Assembly (NCBI GenBank): GCA_024256245.1
Contig: JAKLZD010000030.1
Coordinates: forward strand, 1 to 15,333
Source: Candidatus Methylarchaceae archaeon HK01M
GTDB lineage: Archaea > Thermoproteota > Nitrososphaeria > Nitrososphaerales > JACAEJ01
Reading direction: 5' to 3'
DNA: 15,333 bases
The notes beneath the pieces were generated by a model, which had not been told where the DNA came from, did not search any database, and saw only the letters and a list, made by a program, of their open reading frames with translations. Below, piece after piece: positions 1 to 6,179 of this stretch (its first letter is position 1; every line of letters starts with the position of its first letter). The position numbers and the translations under genes were made by a program.

Positions 1-1062
1 TTAAAGTGCCCCTATTGTTACGTGGATACGTATAATTCCCCAAAATCAGAAGAAAATTTGGGCTTAGATGAATTAAGTACTGAAGAATGGATTGATTGCA
101 TAGACAGTCTTAATGAAGCAGGTGTTGCAGGGATAGTCTTCTCGGGAGGAGAACCATTATTAAGGAAGGACTTTTTTAAAGTTGCTGAATATGCTTCTAG
201 TAAAGGTCTAATCGTCTCTTTGGCAACAAATGGAACGATGCTTGATAAAAGAACTACAAAAAAGTTAAGGAATATTGGTGTAGATTACATTGAGATAAGC
301 CTTTTTAGTGCAAAAAGTGATTTGAATGACGCTTTTAGGGGTAAGGGTTCCTTTGAAAAGTCAGTAAACGCAGCTAAGTATTGCATGGAAGAAGGAAGAA
401 CTGTAGGCTTAGCTATCACTATAGTGAAGCAGACTAAAGATGAAATTGAAGAGTTTCTTAAGCTTGCAAAAAACATAGGTGTAGATATCGCAATTTTTCT
501 CAATTTTATACCAGTAGGTAATGCTTTTGTGAATAAAAATTTAGACTTAGATCCCTACGAAAAAGAAGAAGTTCTTAAACTAATAGTTGAGAAGCGTCAA
601 GTTTATGATAACTTCTTCAGAAAGATAGTGGTTTTACAGTCAACTCAAATTGCAAGAGTATGTTACGAAATGGCGGAAGATAACGAAGGATTTGAATTAA
701 AGCAGATAGGATTTACCAAATTCGCCGAACTGGGAAAATATAAATTCCTGAATTATGTTGGGGGATGCTCAGCCGGCCGATTTCTGGCAACAATAGCGCC
801 AAATGGAAACATTTTGCCTTGCCCATTTCTACGCCTAAAACTGGGAGATGTACGGAAAGATGATTTTGTTGATATTTGGACATCTAATCCAATTTTGAAC
901 AAACTGCGGGATAGGAAAAATTGGAAAGGCCGTTGTGGAAAATGTGGCTACAAGATTGTTTGTGGTGGATGCCGAGCTAGAGCCTATGCTTATCTAAATG
1001 ATTTTCTAGAGTCAGACCCGATTTGCATCCTAAATGCTAAACCTTCTGATATATCTTGTTGA
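1..1062 (+). CDS. Radical SAM/SPASM protein, AhbC/AhbD/NirJ-like (5' end outside window)
   Basis: The reading frame is open from base 1 and begins Leu-Lys-Cys-Pro-Tyr-Cys, so the last two cysteines of the radical SAM CxxxCxxC [4Fe-4S] motif lie before the first in-window start-like codon (GTG at 22). The true start is therefore upstream and the gene is cut by the window edge. Counting from GTG 22, the SAM-binding GGEP is at residues 42-45. The C-terminal SPASM/twitch domain has cysteines at 249, 267, 305, 308, 314, 317 and 335, enough for auxiliary Fe-S clusters. The CGGCRARAYAY segment is typical of the alternative haem-pathway enzymes AhbC/AhbD and NirJ, which modify tetrapyrrole side chains. 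Peptide-modifying SPASM maturases share the layout, so the substrate is not certain. The 3' end overlaps a convergent ORF on the minus strand by 73 bp. Confidence 0.85.
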   Translation, partial: LKCPYCYVDTYNSPKSEENLGLDELSTEEWIDCIDSLNEAGVAGIVFSGGEPLLRKDFFKVAEYASSKGLIVSLATNGTMLDKRTTKKLRNIGVDYIEISLFSAKSDLNDAFRGKGSFEKSVNAAKYCMEEGRTVGLAITIVKQTKDEIEEFLKLAKNIGVDIAIFLNFIPVGNAFVNKNLDLDPYEKEEVLKLIVEKRQVYDNFFRKIVVLQSTQIARVCYEMAEDNEGFELKQIGFTKFAELGKYKFLNYVGGCSAGRFLATIAPNGNILPCPFLRLKLGDVRKDDFVDIWTSNPILNKLRDRKNWKGRCGKCGYKIVCGGCRARAYAYLNDFLESDPICILNAKPSDISC

Positions 1063-1322
1063 ATTTCGTTCACTGTGTATTCATGATCTATCAAGAACAA
1101 AAATGTCAAGCTCCCCAGACCTAATCTGCTTGTATAGAATTTAACGGCTTCCAAAGCTTTTAATCCAGTCTTTCTAGGTAAAGGAAGTCTTGGCCAAACA
1201 AGTCGTTTTTCTCCGTTAAATCTAGGTGCTAAACTTTTAAGGGCTCTTTCTTCTGTTCTTCCATCTCCACTTAGCACTAAAACGAAGCTTTTGTCTTTTT
1301 GTAGATCAGTAGTAAATATCAT
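990..1322 (-). CDS. Truncated hypothetical protein, TOPRIM-like pattern (probable remnant)
   Basis: This 110-codon ORF has an ATG start at 1322 and no family I can name with confidence. The first ~85 residues look like real protein: a hydrophobic strand followed by SGDGRTEERALKSL, then a strand ending LFLIDHEY. A Glu-containing loop after the first strand and an acidic D-x-E after a later strand is the general layout of TOPRIM-type nuclease/topoisomerase folds. Downstream of that it runs antisense into the last 73 bp of the radical SAM gene. The tail there (after about NEIQQDI) is probably junction read-through rather than native sequence. It lies between the radical SAM gene and a decayed integrase, consistent with a gene cut when an element inserted or was deleted. 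It could also be an intact short orphan. The TOPRIM link is my inference. Confidence 0.4.
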   Translation of the reverse strand: MIFTTDLQKDKSFVLVLSGDGRTEERALKSLAPRFNGEKRLVWPRLPLPRKTGLKALEAVKFYTSRLGLGSLTFLFLIDHEYTVNEIQQDISEGLAFRMQIGSDSRKSFR

Positions 1323-1768
1323 AGCTTCAATTTACCAACCAATAACCTTGGATCTTGGTTCGATTCTATAAGGTCTTACTTCGACTGGTCATTGCTCAAT
1401 GCAAAGATCCCGAGTAATTGGCAGAGCTTCTTCATGGGACATAAAGGGAACATAGAGGCGGTCTGTACCACCAGAAAACACTTACCACCAGACTTAATCG
1501 ACCAGATGAGAGAGATATTTAGACCAGTTGAAGAGTACCTTACTACAATACCGAGACAACCCAGTGTAGAGAATCAGCTTAAAAGAAACTTCTTTGGGAC
1601 TGCTGAACTGTTAGGGTTCAAGGATAAAGAGCTTGAGCTAATCCACCAGAAGATAATGGCGTAAGATTAGCCCTCGTTCCAACCTTAGACGATCTTAATG
1701 CTCAAGAGCTAAGGCAGGAAATATACCAAGAAAGGAGCAGAAGCATCAAGCCCATCGATGTCTTCTAA
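1305..1768 (+). pseudogene. Decayed archaeal tyrosine recombinase (integrase), C-terminal remnant
   Basis: The open frame from 1305 to the TAA at 1664 encodes the catalytic C-terminal end of an archaeal XerA/phage-type integrase. It reads DSIRSYFDW, then SFFMGHKGNIEA, then CTTRK and PPDLIDQMR. In intact relatives this region reads HxxRSYFDT ... FFMGHKG.IEARYTTNK ... LP..LI.EMR. The box II arginine and the GHKG histidine survive. The box II histidine has become Asp, and the nucleophilic tyrosine before TT(N/R)K has become Cys. No start codon precedes the conserved part and the N-terminal core-binding domain is missing. After the stop, another frame (about 1661-1768, ending TAA) continues with a helical tail (PTLDDLNAQELRQEI), pointing to a frameshift near 1660. 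A TTG at 1392 could start a 90-residue product, but it would be catalytically dead. It ends 3 bp before the convergent homoserine dehydrogenase gene. Confidence 0.75.
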
Positions 1769-1771
1769 CAT

Positions 1772-2794
1772 TTATGTCATGTATTCACGGGATAAATTAG
1801 ACTTTATATCTATCAAGTCCCTGAGAATAGCGCTTGCTGTCTCCATCCCCCCCGCACCACGACCGATTATCGTCTCTTCACCAGCAAATTCGGTATTGAA
1901 GGTCACAGCATTAAGAGTTCCGGGAACGCATAAAATATCTTTTTTCGATATCTCTATAGGCCTTACTTCTAAGACTTCATCGATAGACCCTATGAGCTTT
2001 ATGGTGCAGTCCTTCTTTTCAGCATCTTTTAAGTCTTTGAGAGTTATATGACGTATCCCATGTATGCACACATCCTTCAAAGTGACCTTCTTCCCCATTA
2101 TCCAATTTGCCATTATGACCAGTTTACATGCTGTGTCGAGACCATCTACATCCAAAGAAGGGTCCTTCTCTGCATATCCCAATTCTTGAGCAATCTTAAG
2201 AGCTCCATCAAACTCGATACCCTTATCTCTCATCTCTGTCAGGATGTAATTTGTAGTCCCGTTCAAGATGCCCTTTATCGACAGAACTCTGTTGCCTATC
2301 AAACACTTCCTCCCCAAATCGAGGATGGGTATGCCCCCCCCTACGGTTCCGCTAAACCTCAGGTAGACTTCGTTGTAGTCTGCAAGCTCTGTAAGGGCAG
2401 GAAGTGCTACAGCGAGGGGACCCTTATTCGTTGTTATGATATGCTTTCCCTTCTTAATAGCCATCTCTATATGCATCAACCCCGGCTCTCCATCCTTAAT
2501 GTTGGTTGGTGTTACTTCGATAACTATCTCTGTATCGACCTTCTTAATGACTTCCTCAGCCTGTAATTTTGGGAATCCATAGTCGGGATCAAAGGAGACG
2601 CTTCCTTTCTTCTTTATCTGCAAGATCTTTTCCATGTCAAGCCCCCTCTCGTTTATTGCAGCCCCCCCTTTATCAGCGATTGCCACGATCTTTGGACGTA
2701 GTCCATAATTTTGGATGAGCTCCTTATATCTGAGAGTAAGCAAATGAAGAAAGCTCTGTCCAACTACACCGAAGCCAACTAAGATTATCCTCAT
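1772..2794 (-). CDS. hom: Homoserine dehydrogenase
   Basis: This enzyme reduces aspartate-semialdehyde to homoserine with NAD(P)H in the cytoplasm, at the branch leading to threonine, methionine and isoleucine. The 340-residue protein is complete. The N-terminal Rossmann motif GFGVVG is at residues 7-12. TTNKGPLA follows, with Lys124 at the active-site position, then SGTVGGGIPIL. The family signature is GILNGTTNYILT (175-186) and GYAEKDPSLDVDGLDTACKL (206-225), including the catalytic Asp220 and Lys224 equivalents. It ends in GRGAGGMETASAIL and has no C-terminal ACT domain, so threonine feedback through such a domain is not expected. This is the short monofunctional archaeal form, not a fusion with aspartokinase. 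The ATG start has an AGGTG ribosome site 9-10 nt upstream. It appears to stand alone, with no other amino-acid genes adjacent. Confidence 0.95.
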   Translation of the reverse strand: MRIILVGFGVVGQSFLHLLTLRYKELIQNYGLRPKIVAIADKGGAAINERGLDMEKILQIKKKGSVSFDPDYGFPKLQAEEVIKKVDTEIVIEVTPTNIKDGEPGLMHIEMAIKKGKHIITTNKGPLAVALPALTELADYNEVYLRFSGTVGGGIPILDLGRKCLIGNRVLSIKGILNGTTNYILTEMRDKGIEFDGALKIAQELGYAEKDPSLDVDGLDTACKLVIMANWIMGKKVTLKDVCIHGIRHITLKDLKDAEKKDCTIKLIGSIDEVLEVRPIEISKKDILCVPGTLNAVTFNTEFAGEETIIGRGAGGMETASAILRDLIDIKSNLSREYMT

Positions 2795-2946
2795 CTTGAC
2801 TACACCTAATCAGAAATTAAGGAGAAATCAAGCTCTTAATATTGTTCATAATGAGCTCCATGAACTTCTTAATAATTAAGAGATCAGTTAGATGCTTTAA
2901 AATAATCATATCATCTTTACTTTTCCGTCTCCTCTAGCAAGGGCGC

Positions 2947-3168
2947 TTATATACGATGTTTTTTGCATACTCTTACGACATCGTAATAGTAATCGAAGAG
3001 ACCTTCCCTTTTAACTCGATTGTAATACGTGCAATCCAGACATATTATATCACCGCAAATTTGACACTTCTCCCACCTCAAGCCTCTGCCCTCGAATCCC
3101 AGAATCCTACCACAATCTTTACATTGTAATTCCTTTTCTTCATCACTTTCATCATTTTTCGCAGACAT
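2947..3168 (-). CDS. Small eight-ligand zinc-binding protein (RING/treble-clef-like)
   Basis: I do not recognise the family. From the ATG at 3168 the protein has 73 residues: an acidic N-terminus followed by a compact metal-binding domain. Potential ligands are CxxC (CKDC), CxxC (CQIC), CxxC (CLDC) and a final C-x2-H (CKKH), eight in all, enough for two zinc ions in a RING- or B-box-like arrangement. A GTG three codons upstream (3177) is also possible. That GTG is part of a GTGAT stretch that would serve as a ribosome site for the ATG, so I prefer the ATG. The gene follows the twin-CBS gene with only 14 bp between stop and ATG and is almost certainly cotranscribed with it. A protein-protein or nucleic-acid adaptor working with the CBS protein is a reasonable guess, not shown. 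Confidence 0.7.
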   Translation of the reverse strand: MSAKNDESDEEKELQCKDCGRILGFEGRGLRWEKCQICGDIICLDCTYYNRVKREGLFDYYYDVVRVCKKHRI

Positions 3169-3182
3169 ACTAATCACTAAGA

Positions 3183-3587
3183 TCAGCGCAAGCCACAGAT
3201 CGATTTCAGAGGAGAGTCCGCCATTGCACGCGTTATATCAGCCGATGTCAGTATTCCAACCAATTTTTCGTCTTCGATCACAGGGAGCCTCCTTATTTTC
3301 AACTGCTCCATTATCCTCGCCGCCTCTTTTAAGTCGAAGTCTGGATTTATCACGGTCAGAGGGGCGGACATGAAGTCCCTGATCTTGATCTCCTCTAGTT
3401 TAAGCCCTTTAGAGATTATTTTAGATAGTAGATCCCTCTCCGTAAAGATTCCTAGGGGCTTGTCTTGAATTGTGACTATTAGGCTTCCTATACGTTTGTC
3501 CCCCATTATCTTACATGCTTCAGCTACACTTTCCTCACTATCTATCGTAACGACTTTTTTGATCATGGCTTCCCTCACTTTTACCAA
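3183..3587 (-). CDS. Twin-CBS-domain protein
   Basis: This 134-residue protein consists of two CBS motifs and nothing else. The first covers about residues 1-60 (VREAM, VAEACKIM, GSLIVT, GIFTERDL). The second covers about 65-125 (IRDFM, LKEAARIM, RRLPVIED, GILTSADI). The pair forms a Bateman module, which in this family binds adenine nucleotides or SAM and senses energy state. The start is TTG, supported by a GTGATC ribosome site 5-6 nt upstream and a good TATA-like box about 37 bp upstream. It is the first gene of a two-gene unit with the zinc protein. Archaea often have CBS pairs fused to zinc ribbons; here the two parts seem to be separate polypeptides. The target is unknown. Confidence 0.9.
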   Translation of the reverse strand: MVKVREAMIKKVVTIDSEESVAEACKIMGDKRIGSLIVTIQDKPLGIFTERDLLSKIISKGLKLEEIKIRDFMSAPLTVINPDFDLKEAARIMEQLKIRRLPVIEDEKLVGILTSADITRAMADSPLKSICGLR

Positions 3588-3618
3588 AGTAGATCACTCA
3601 TTCAGCAAAGACAATAGT

Positions 3619-3628
3619 TCATATAAAT
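3619..3628 (-). promoter_or_regulatory. TATA-like promoter element for the CBS/zinc-protein unit
   Basis: Read on the minus strand the site is GCATTTATATGA, a close match to the archaeal TATA box, preceded by a purine-rich AGAAG that could be a BRE. Initiation about 26 bp downstream would fall near 3598, giving a leader of about 11 nt that just contains the GTGATC ribosome site of the CBS gene. Confidence 0.5.
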
Positions 3629-3687
3629 GCTTCTAATACATCTCTGTTGAGTCTATCGATGTTGGTTTTCAGTAGGGACTTTGGATT

Positions 3688-5256
3688 TTATTCGATTCTG
3701 CTAAGCTTTCTTTTTCCAAGGTAGAGAAATACGATTCCTAATAACCAACTCAGCGGGATCATCACATAAAACAGCGAATCCAATAGTGGGAGATCAAAAA
3801 CTAGAATAGAGATTATGAAAATTCCGAGCCAAACATTAGGGACTATAAAAATATTGAATATAAAATTTCCAGACTTGTCCGAGAAGGCTGGATTTAGGAG
3901 AAAAAGGCCGAGAGCGAAAGCCACATTCGCAGCAACGAACAGCATCATTATTCCCGTGTTAGTCAACAAAGAAATGAAGGTAGTTTGAGGAATTAAGATT
4001 GTTGAGACAGCTGTGATCGCCCCTGTGATAGGAACCACTACTATCCAACCTTGTACCAACCTCGCCTTAACAAACCTTCCCACACCAGAAGGTGTTTTCC
4101 TATAAATGAAGAGAGTATCCTTCCCTCGGAGCGTCACATCACTGGCCACGAACGCCGCAAGGATAGGAAACAGGAACATGCCCATTATCGTGGCATCCTC
4201 AGGATAGTCGGGTTGCATAAAGAATACGGTCACCAAAACGAGTAAACCCACAACATAAGCGATATACGAAAGGTTTTGAAGCCTTCGGCTATATCCCTTG
4301 AAGGTAGATACTAGAAGAGTGCCGAAGGATCCGCCACCCCCAAGATATTTTATGGTTTTATAGAACACACCGTCAGGTTTAGCCCTAGAAGATATGAAGG
4401 TAGTGGGTTCTAGGCTGTAGGCTCGATTGGCCGCCTTTGCTCCTAGCCACAGCGTTGCCACAAAGAAGGCGACAAGTCCTCCGAAACGGGTCAGCGTCTC
4501 AAAACCTACGGCTGTGATGTTGCCTGGGTTGGATGCGAAGCTGATGATGACTTCAGCTCCCCATGAACTAGGTAAAAGACCAAGTATTGCTTCGACCATC
4601 CCACTCGTCCCTGGATCGGCTAGGGCTTCGAGCAAGCCTCCACCTATAATCGCATACATTAAACCGATAGCGGGTAGAGCGATGATTAATGAGAGGGCCT
4701 TTCCAATATCCTTTCCACGGGCGGTTTTTCCGAACTTAGTTCTCAGAATGGCGGCAATCACAGTGCCTATCCAAAGGGCGGAGAAAAACGTGACTATGAA
4801 GATGATTATGATCATCCCTATCTGAACCATATCTAGTCCCAAAGGATTCAGGACCGCAGTGAAAAGGCCAATGATCACTATGGCAGCGATGGCGTAGAAG
4901 GGCATTACGCCCAGAAACTCGCCAAGCAGAATGTCGCTCGGCTTTATTGGAGCTGCTAGAACGATCTCCTGCTGCTCAGTCTGCACTTCCTTCAACGTGT
5001 TGCTGATGGGTATTATTATGAAGTAGAAGAAGATCAGGAATAGTATGATCTCTACTACGGCTACAGCAGCTTGGGATAGGAAAAAAGCGATGAATTCGTC
5101 TATGAAAAGGTTGACGAAGGCTGGTGTGATGAAGGCCACATAAATTGTTAGCAAACCTATAACAAGAAATGGAAAATAAGGTCTTATCTTCCTAATTTTA
5201 CTTGTTCGGATGAGATATTCATTCCTCGCGACCACGAACCACTTAGGTACTGGCAC
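3688..5256 (-). CDS. ABC transporter permease, ABC-2-like, about 12 membrane segments
   Basis: This is a large polytopic membrane protein (about 520 residues) with a short charged N-terminus followed by roughly twelve hydrophobic segments. These fall in two halves of about six, separated by a polar region near the middle (SSRAKPDGVFYKTIKYL). There is no ATPase motif; the ATPase is the upstream gene. The arrangement fits an ABC exporter, with each half resembling an ABC-2-type permease. The substrate cannot be read from sequence. Frames are open to a GTG at 5301, but that start has no ribosome site and would overlap the ATPase gene by 59 bp. A GTG at 5256 has GGAGGG 9 nt upstream and gives a 14-bp overlap, so I use it. 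The protein begins VPVPKWFVVARNEY and ends with a basic cytoplasmic tail. Confidence 0.85.
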   Translation of the reverse strand: MPVPKWFVVARNEYLIRTSKIRKIRPYFPFLVIGLLTIYVAFITPAFVNLFIDEFIAFFLSQAAVAVVEIILFLIFFYFIIIPISNTLKEVQTEQQEIVLAAPIKPSDILLGEFLGVMPFYAIAAIVIIGLFTAVLNPLGLDMVQIGMIIIIFIVTFFSALWIGTVIAAILRTKFGKTARGKDIGKALSLIIALPAIGLMYAIIGGGLLEALADPGTSGMVEAILGLLPSSWGAEVIISFASNPGNITAVGFETLTRFGGLVAFFVATLWLGAKAANRAYSLEPTTFISSRAKPDGVFYKTIKYLGGGGSFGTLLVSTFKGYSRRLQNLSYIAYVVGLLVLVTVFFMQPDYPEDATIMGMFLFPILAAFVASDVTLRGKDTLFIYRKTPSGVGRFVKARLVQGWIVVVPITGAITAVSTILIPQTTFISLLTNTGIMMLFVAANVAFALGLFLLNPAFSDKSGNFIFNIFIVPNVWLGIFIISILVFDLPLLDSLFYVMIPLSWLLGIVFLYLGKRKLSRIE

Positions 5257-6034
5257 CCTTCTGCTCCCTCCAAGCCAAGAGTTCCCTTTCCTCAACTCCA
5301 CCAGTTATGGCGATGAAAGCATCTTCCAAAGTCTTCTTTTCTGTCTGAGCGATGATCTCATCCACTGTACCCAATGCGATGAGCTTGCCTTGATTGATGA
5401 TGCCTATTCGGTCACAAAGCTCCTCTACAATCGGTAGAATATGGCTACAGATGAAGATGGTCTTCCCTGCCCTGTCTGCTAATCCCTTAATCAGATTCTT
5501 TACCATGAGGGCAGCGCGGGGATCCAGCATCGATGTAGGTTCGTCGAAGAACAGAATGGGAGGATCGTGGATTAAAGCTGCCGCGATCAAGACCTTCTGC
5601 TTCATGCCTCGGCTGTAGCCTTCTAGCAGGTAGTCACGTCTATCATCGAGGCTGAATAGCTTCAGTAAGTCATCTATCCTCTCAGGCAGTATATCTCTGG
5701 AGACATCGTAAAGGGCTCCCATAAACTTTAGAAACTCGTAGGCGCTGAGCTTCTCGTATAACCCAGGGGACTCAGCAAGCAAACCTGTGACCCTCTTCAC
5801 TTCCGTCTCCTCTTTGAGAATATCATATCCGTTCACAGTGGCTGTCCCTCTTGTCGGCTTTATAATGCAGTTTAACAAACGAACGGTCGTCGTCTTACCC
5901 GCCCCGTTTGGACCGAGCAGACCAAAGGTTTCTCCTTCATAGACTTCGAGTTCGAGCTCATCCACTGCCTTTATCTCGCCACCCTTCCCATAATACTTGG
6001 ATAATTCTTCTATATGAATAAGAACCTTCTTCAT
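5243..6034 (-). CDS. ABC transporter ATP-binding protein
   Basis: This is a complete 263-residue nucleotide-binding subunit. Walker A GPNGAGKTT is at 41-49. The Q-loop region has Glu in place of Gln (LLAESPGLYEKLS), as is common in ABC-2 exporters. The signature YSRGMKQK is at 140-147, Walker B with catalytic Glu LFFDEP at 161-166, the D-loop MLDP at 169-172 and the H-loop ICSH at 195-198. The C-terminal ~50 residues (IIAQTEKKTLEDAFIAITGG) resemble the extension of CcmA/NatA/DrrA-type ATPases. It probably pairs with the overlapping downstream permease to drive export or gating at the cytoplasmic membrane. The ATG lies about 24 bp from a TATA-like box and has no strong ribosome site, suggesting a leaderless or very short-leader transcript. 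Confidence 0.92.
   Translation of the reverse strand: MKKVLIHIEELSKYYGKGGEIKAVDELELEVYEGETFGLLGPNGAGKTTTVRLLNCIIKPTRGTATVNGYDILKEETEVKRVTGLLAESPGLYEKLSAYEFLKFMGALYDVSRDILPERIDDLLKLFSLDDRRDYLLEGYSRGMKQKVLIAAALIHDPPILFFDEPTSMLDPRAALMVKNLIKGLADRAGKTIFICSHILPIVEELCDRIGIINQGKLIALGTVDEIIAQTEKKTLEDAFIAITGGVEERELLAWREQKGAST
5266..5271 (-). promoter_or_regulatory. Ribosome binding site deciding the permease GTG start
   Basis: GGAGGG on the minus strand lies 9 nt before the GTG at 5256, inside the end of the ATPase gene. The alternative GTG at 5301 has no comparable element. Translational coupling to the ATPase gene is likely. Confidence 0.5.
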
Positions 6035-6052
6035 CTAACCATCTCTTGTAGT

Positions 6053-6063
6053 CTTTTTTAAAC
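6053..6063 (-). promoter_or_regulatory. TATA-like promoter element for the ABC transporter operon
   Basis: The minus strand reads GTTTAAAAAAG, centred about 24 bp before the ATG at 6034. That spacing would place transcription start at or next to the start codon, in keeping with the absence of a clear ribosome site. It lies in the 145-bp divergent gap shared with the Lhr helicase gene. Confidence 0.4.
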
Positions 6064-6179
6064 AACCTTCAACATTACACAGATATAAAACTATCACTAT
6101 TAAAATGGGCTATGCTTATCTTAAAATGGCAAACCTTTATTGCATCTTGATGAACTAATTATAATATCTGGGAATCCAT

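Noticed and set aside
1758..2566. Two long plus-strand frames opposite homoserine dehydrogenase
   Set aside because: They are antisense to a complete, well-conserved gene, have no recognisable motifs, and their composition follows from the hom codons.
2867..2881. AT-rich palindrome TCTTAATAATTAAGA between the zinc protein and hom
   Set aside because: Could be an operator or part of a terminator, but such short AT palindromes are expected by chance in AT-rich gaps.
4427..4825. 132-codon plus-strand frame opposite the permease
   Set aside because: It is antisense to hydrophobic membrane segments and gives a low-complexity Ala/Pro/Ser-rich translation with no family features.
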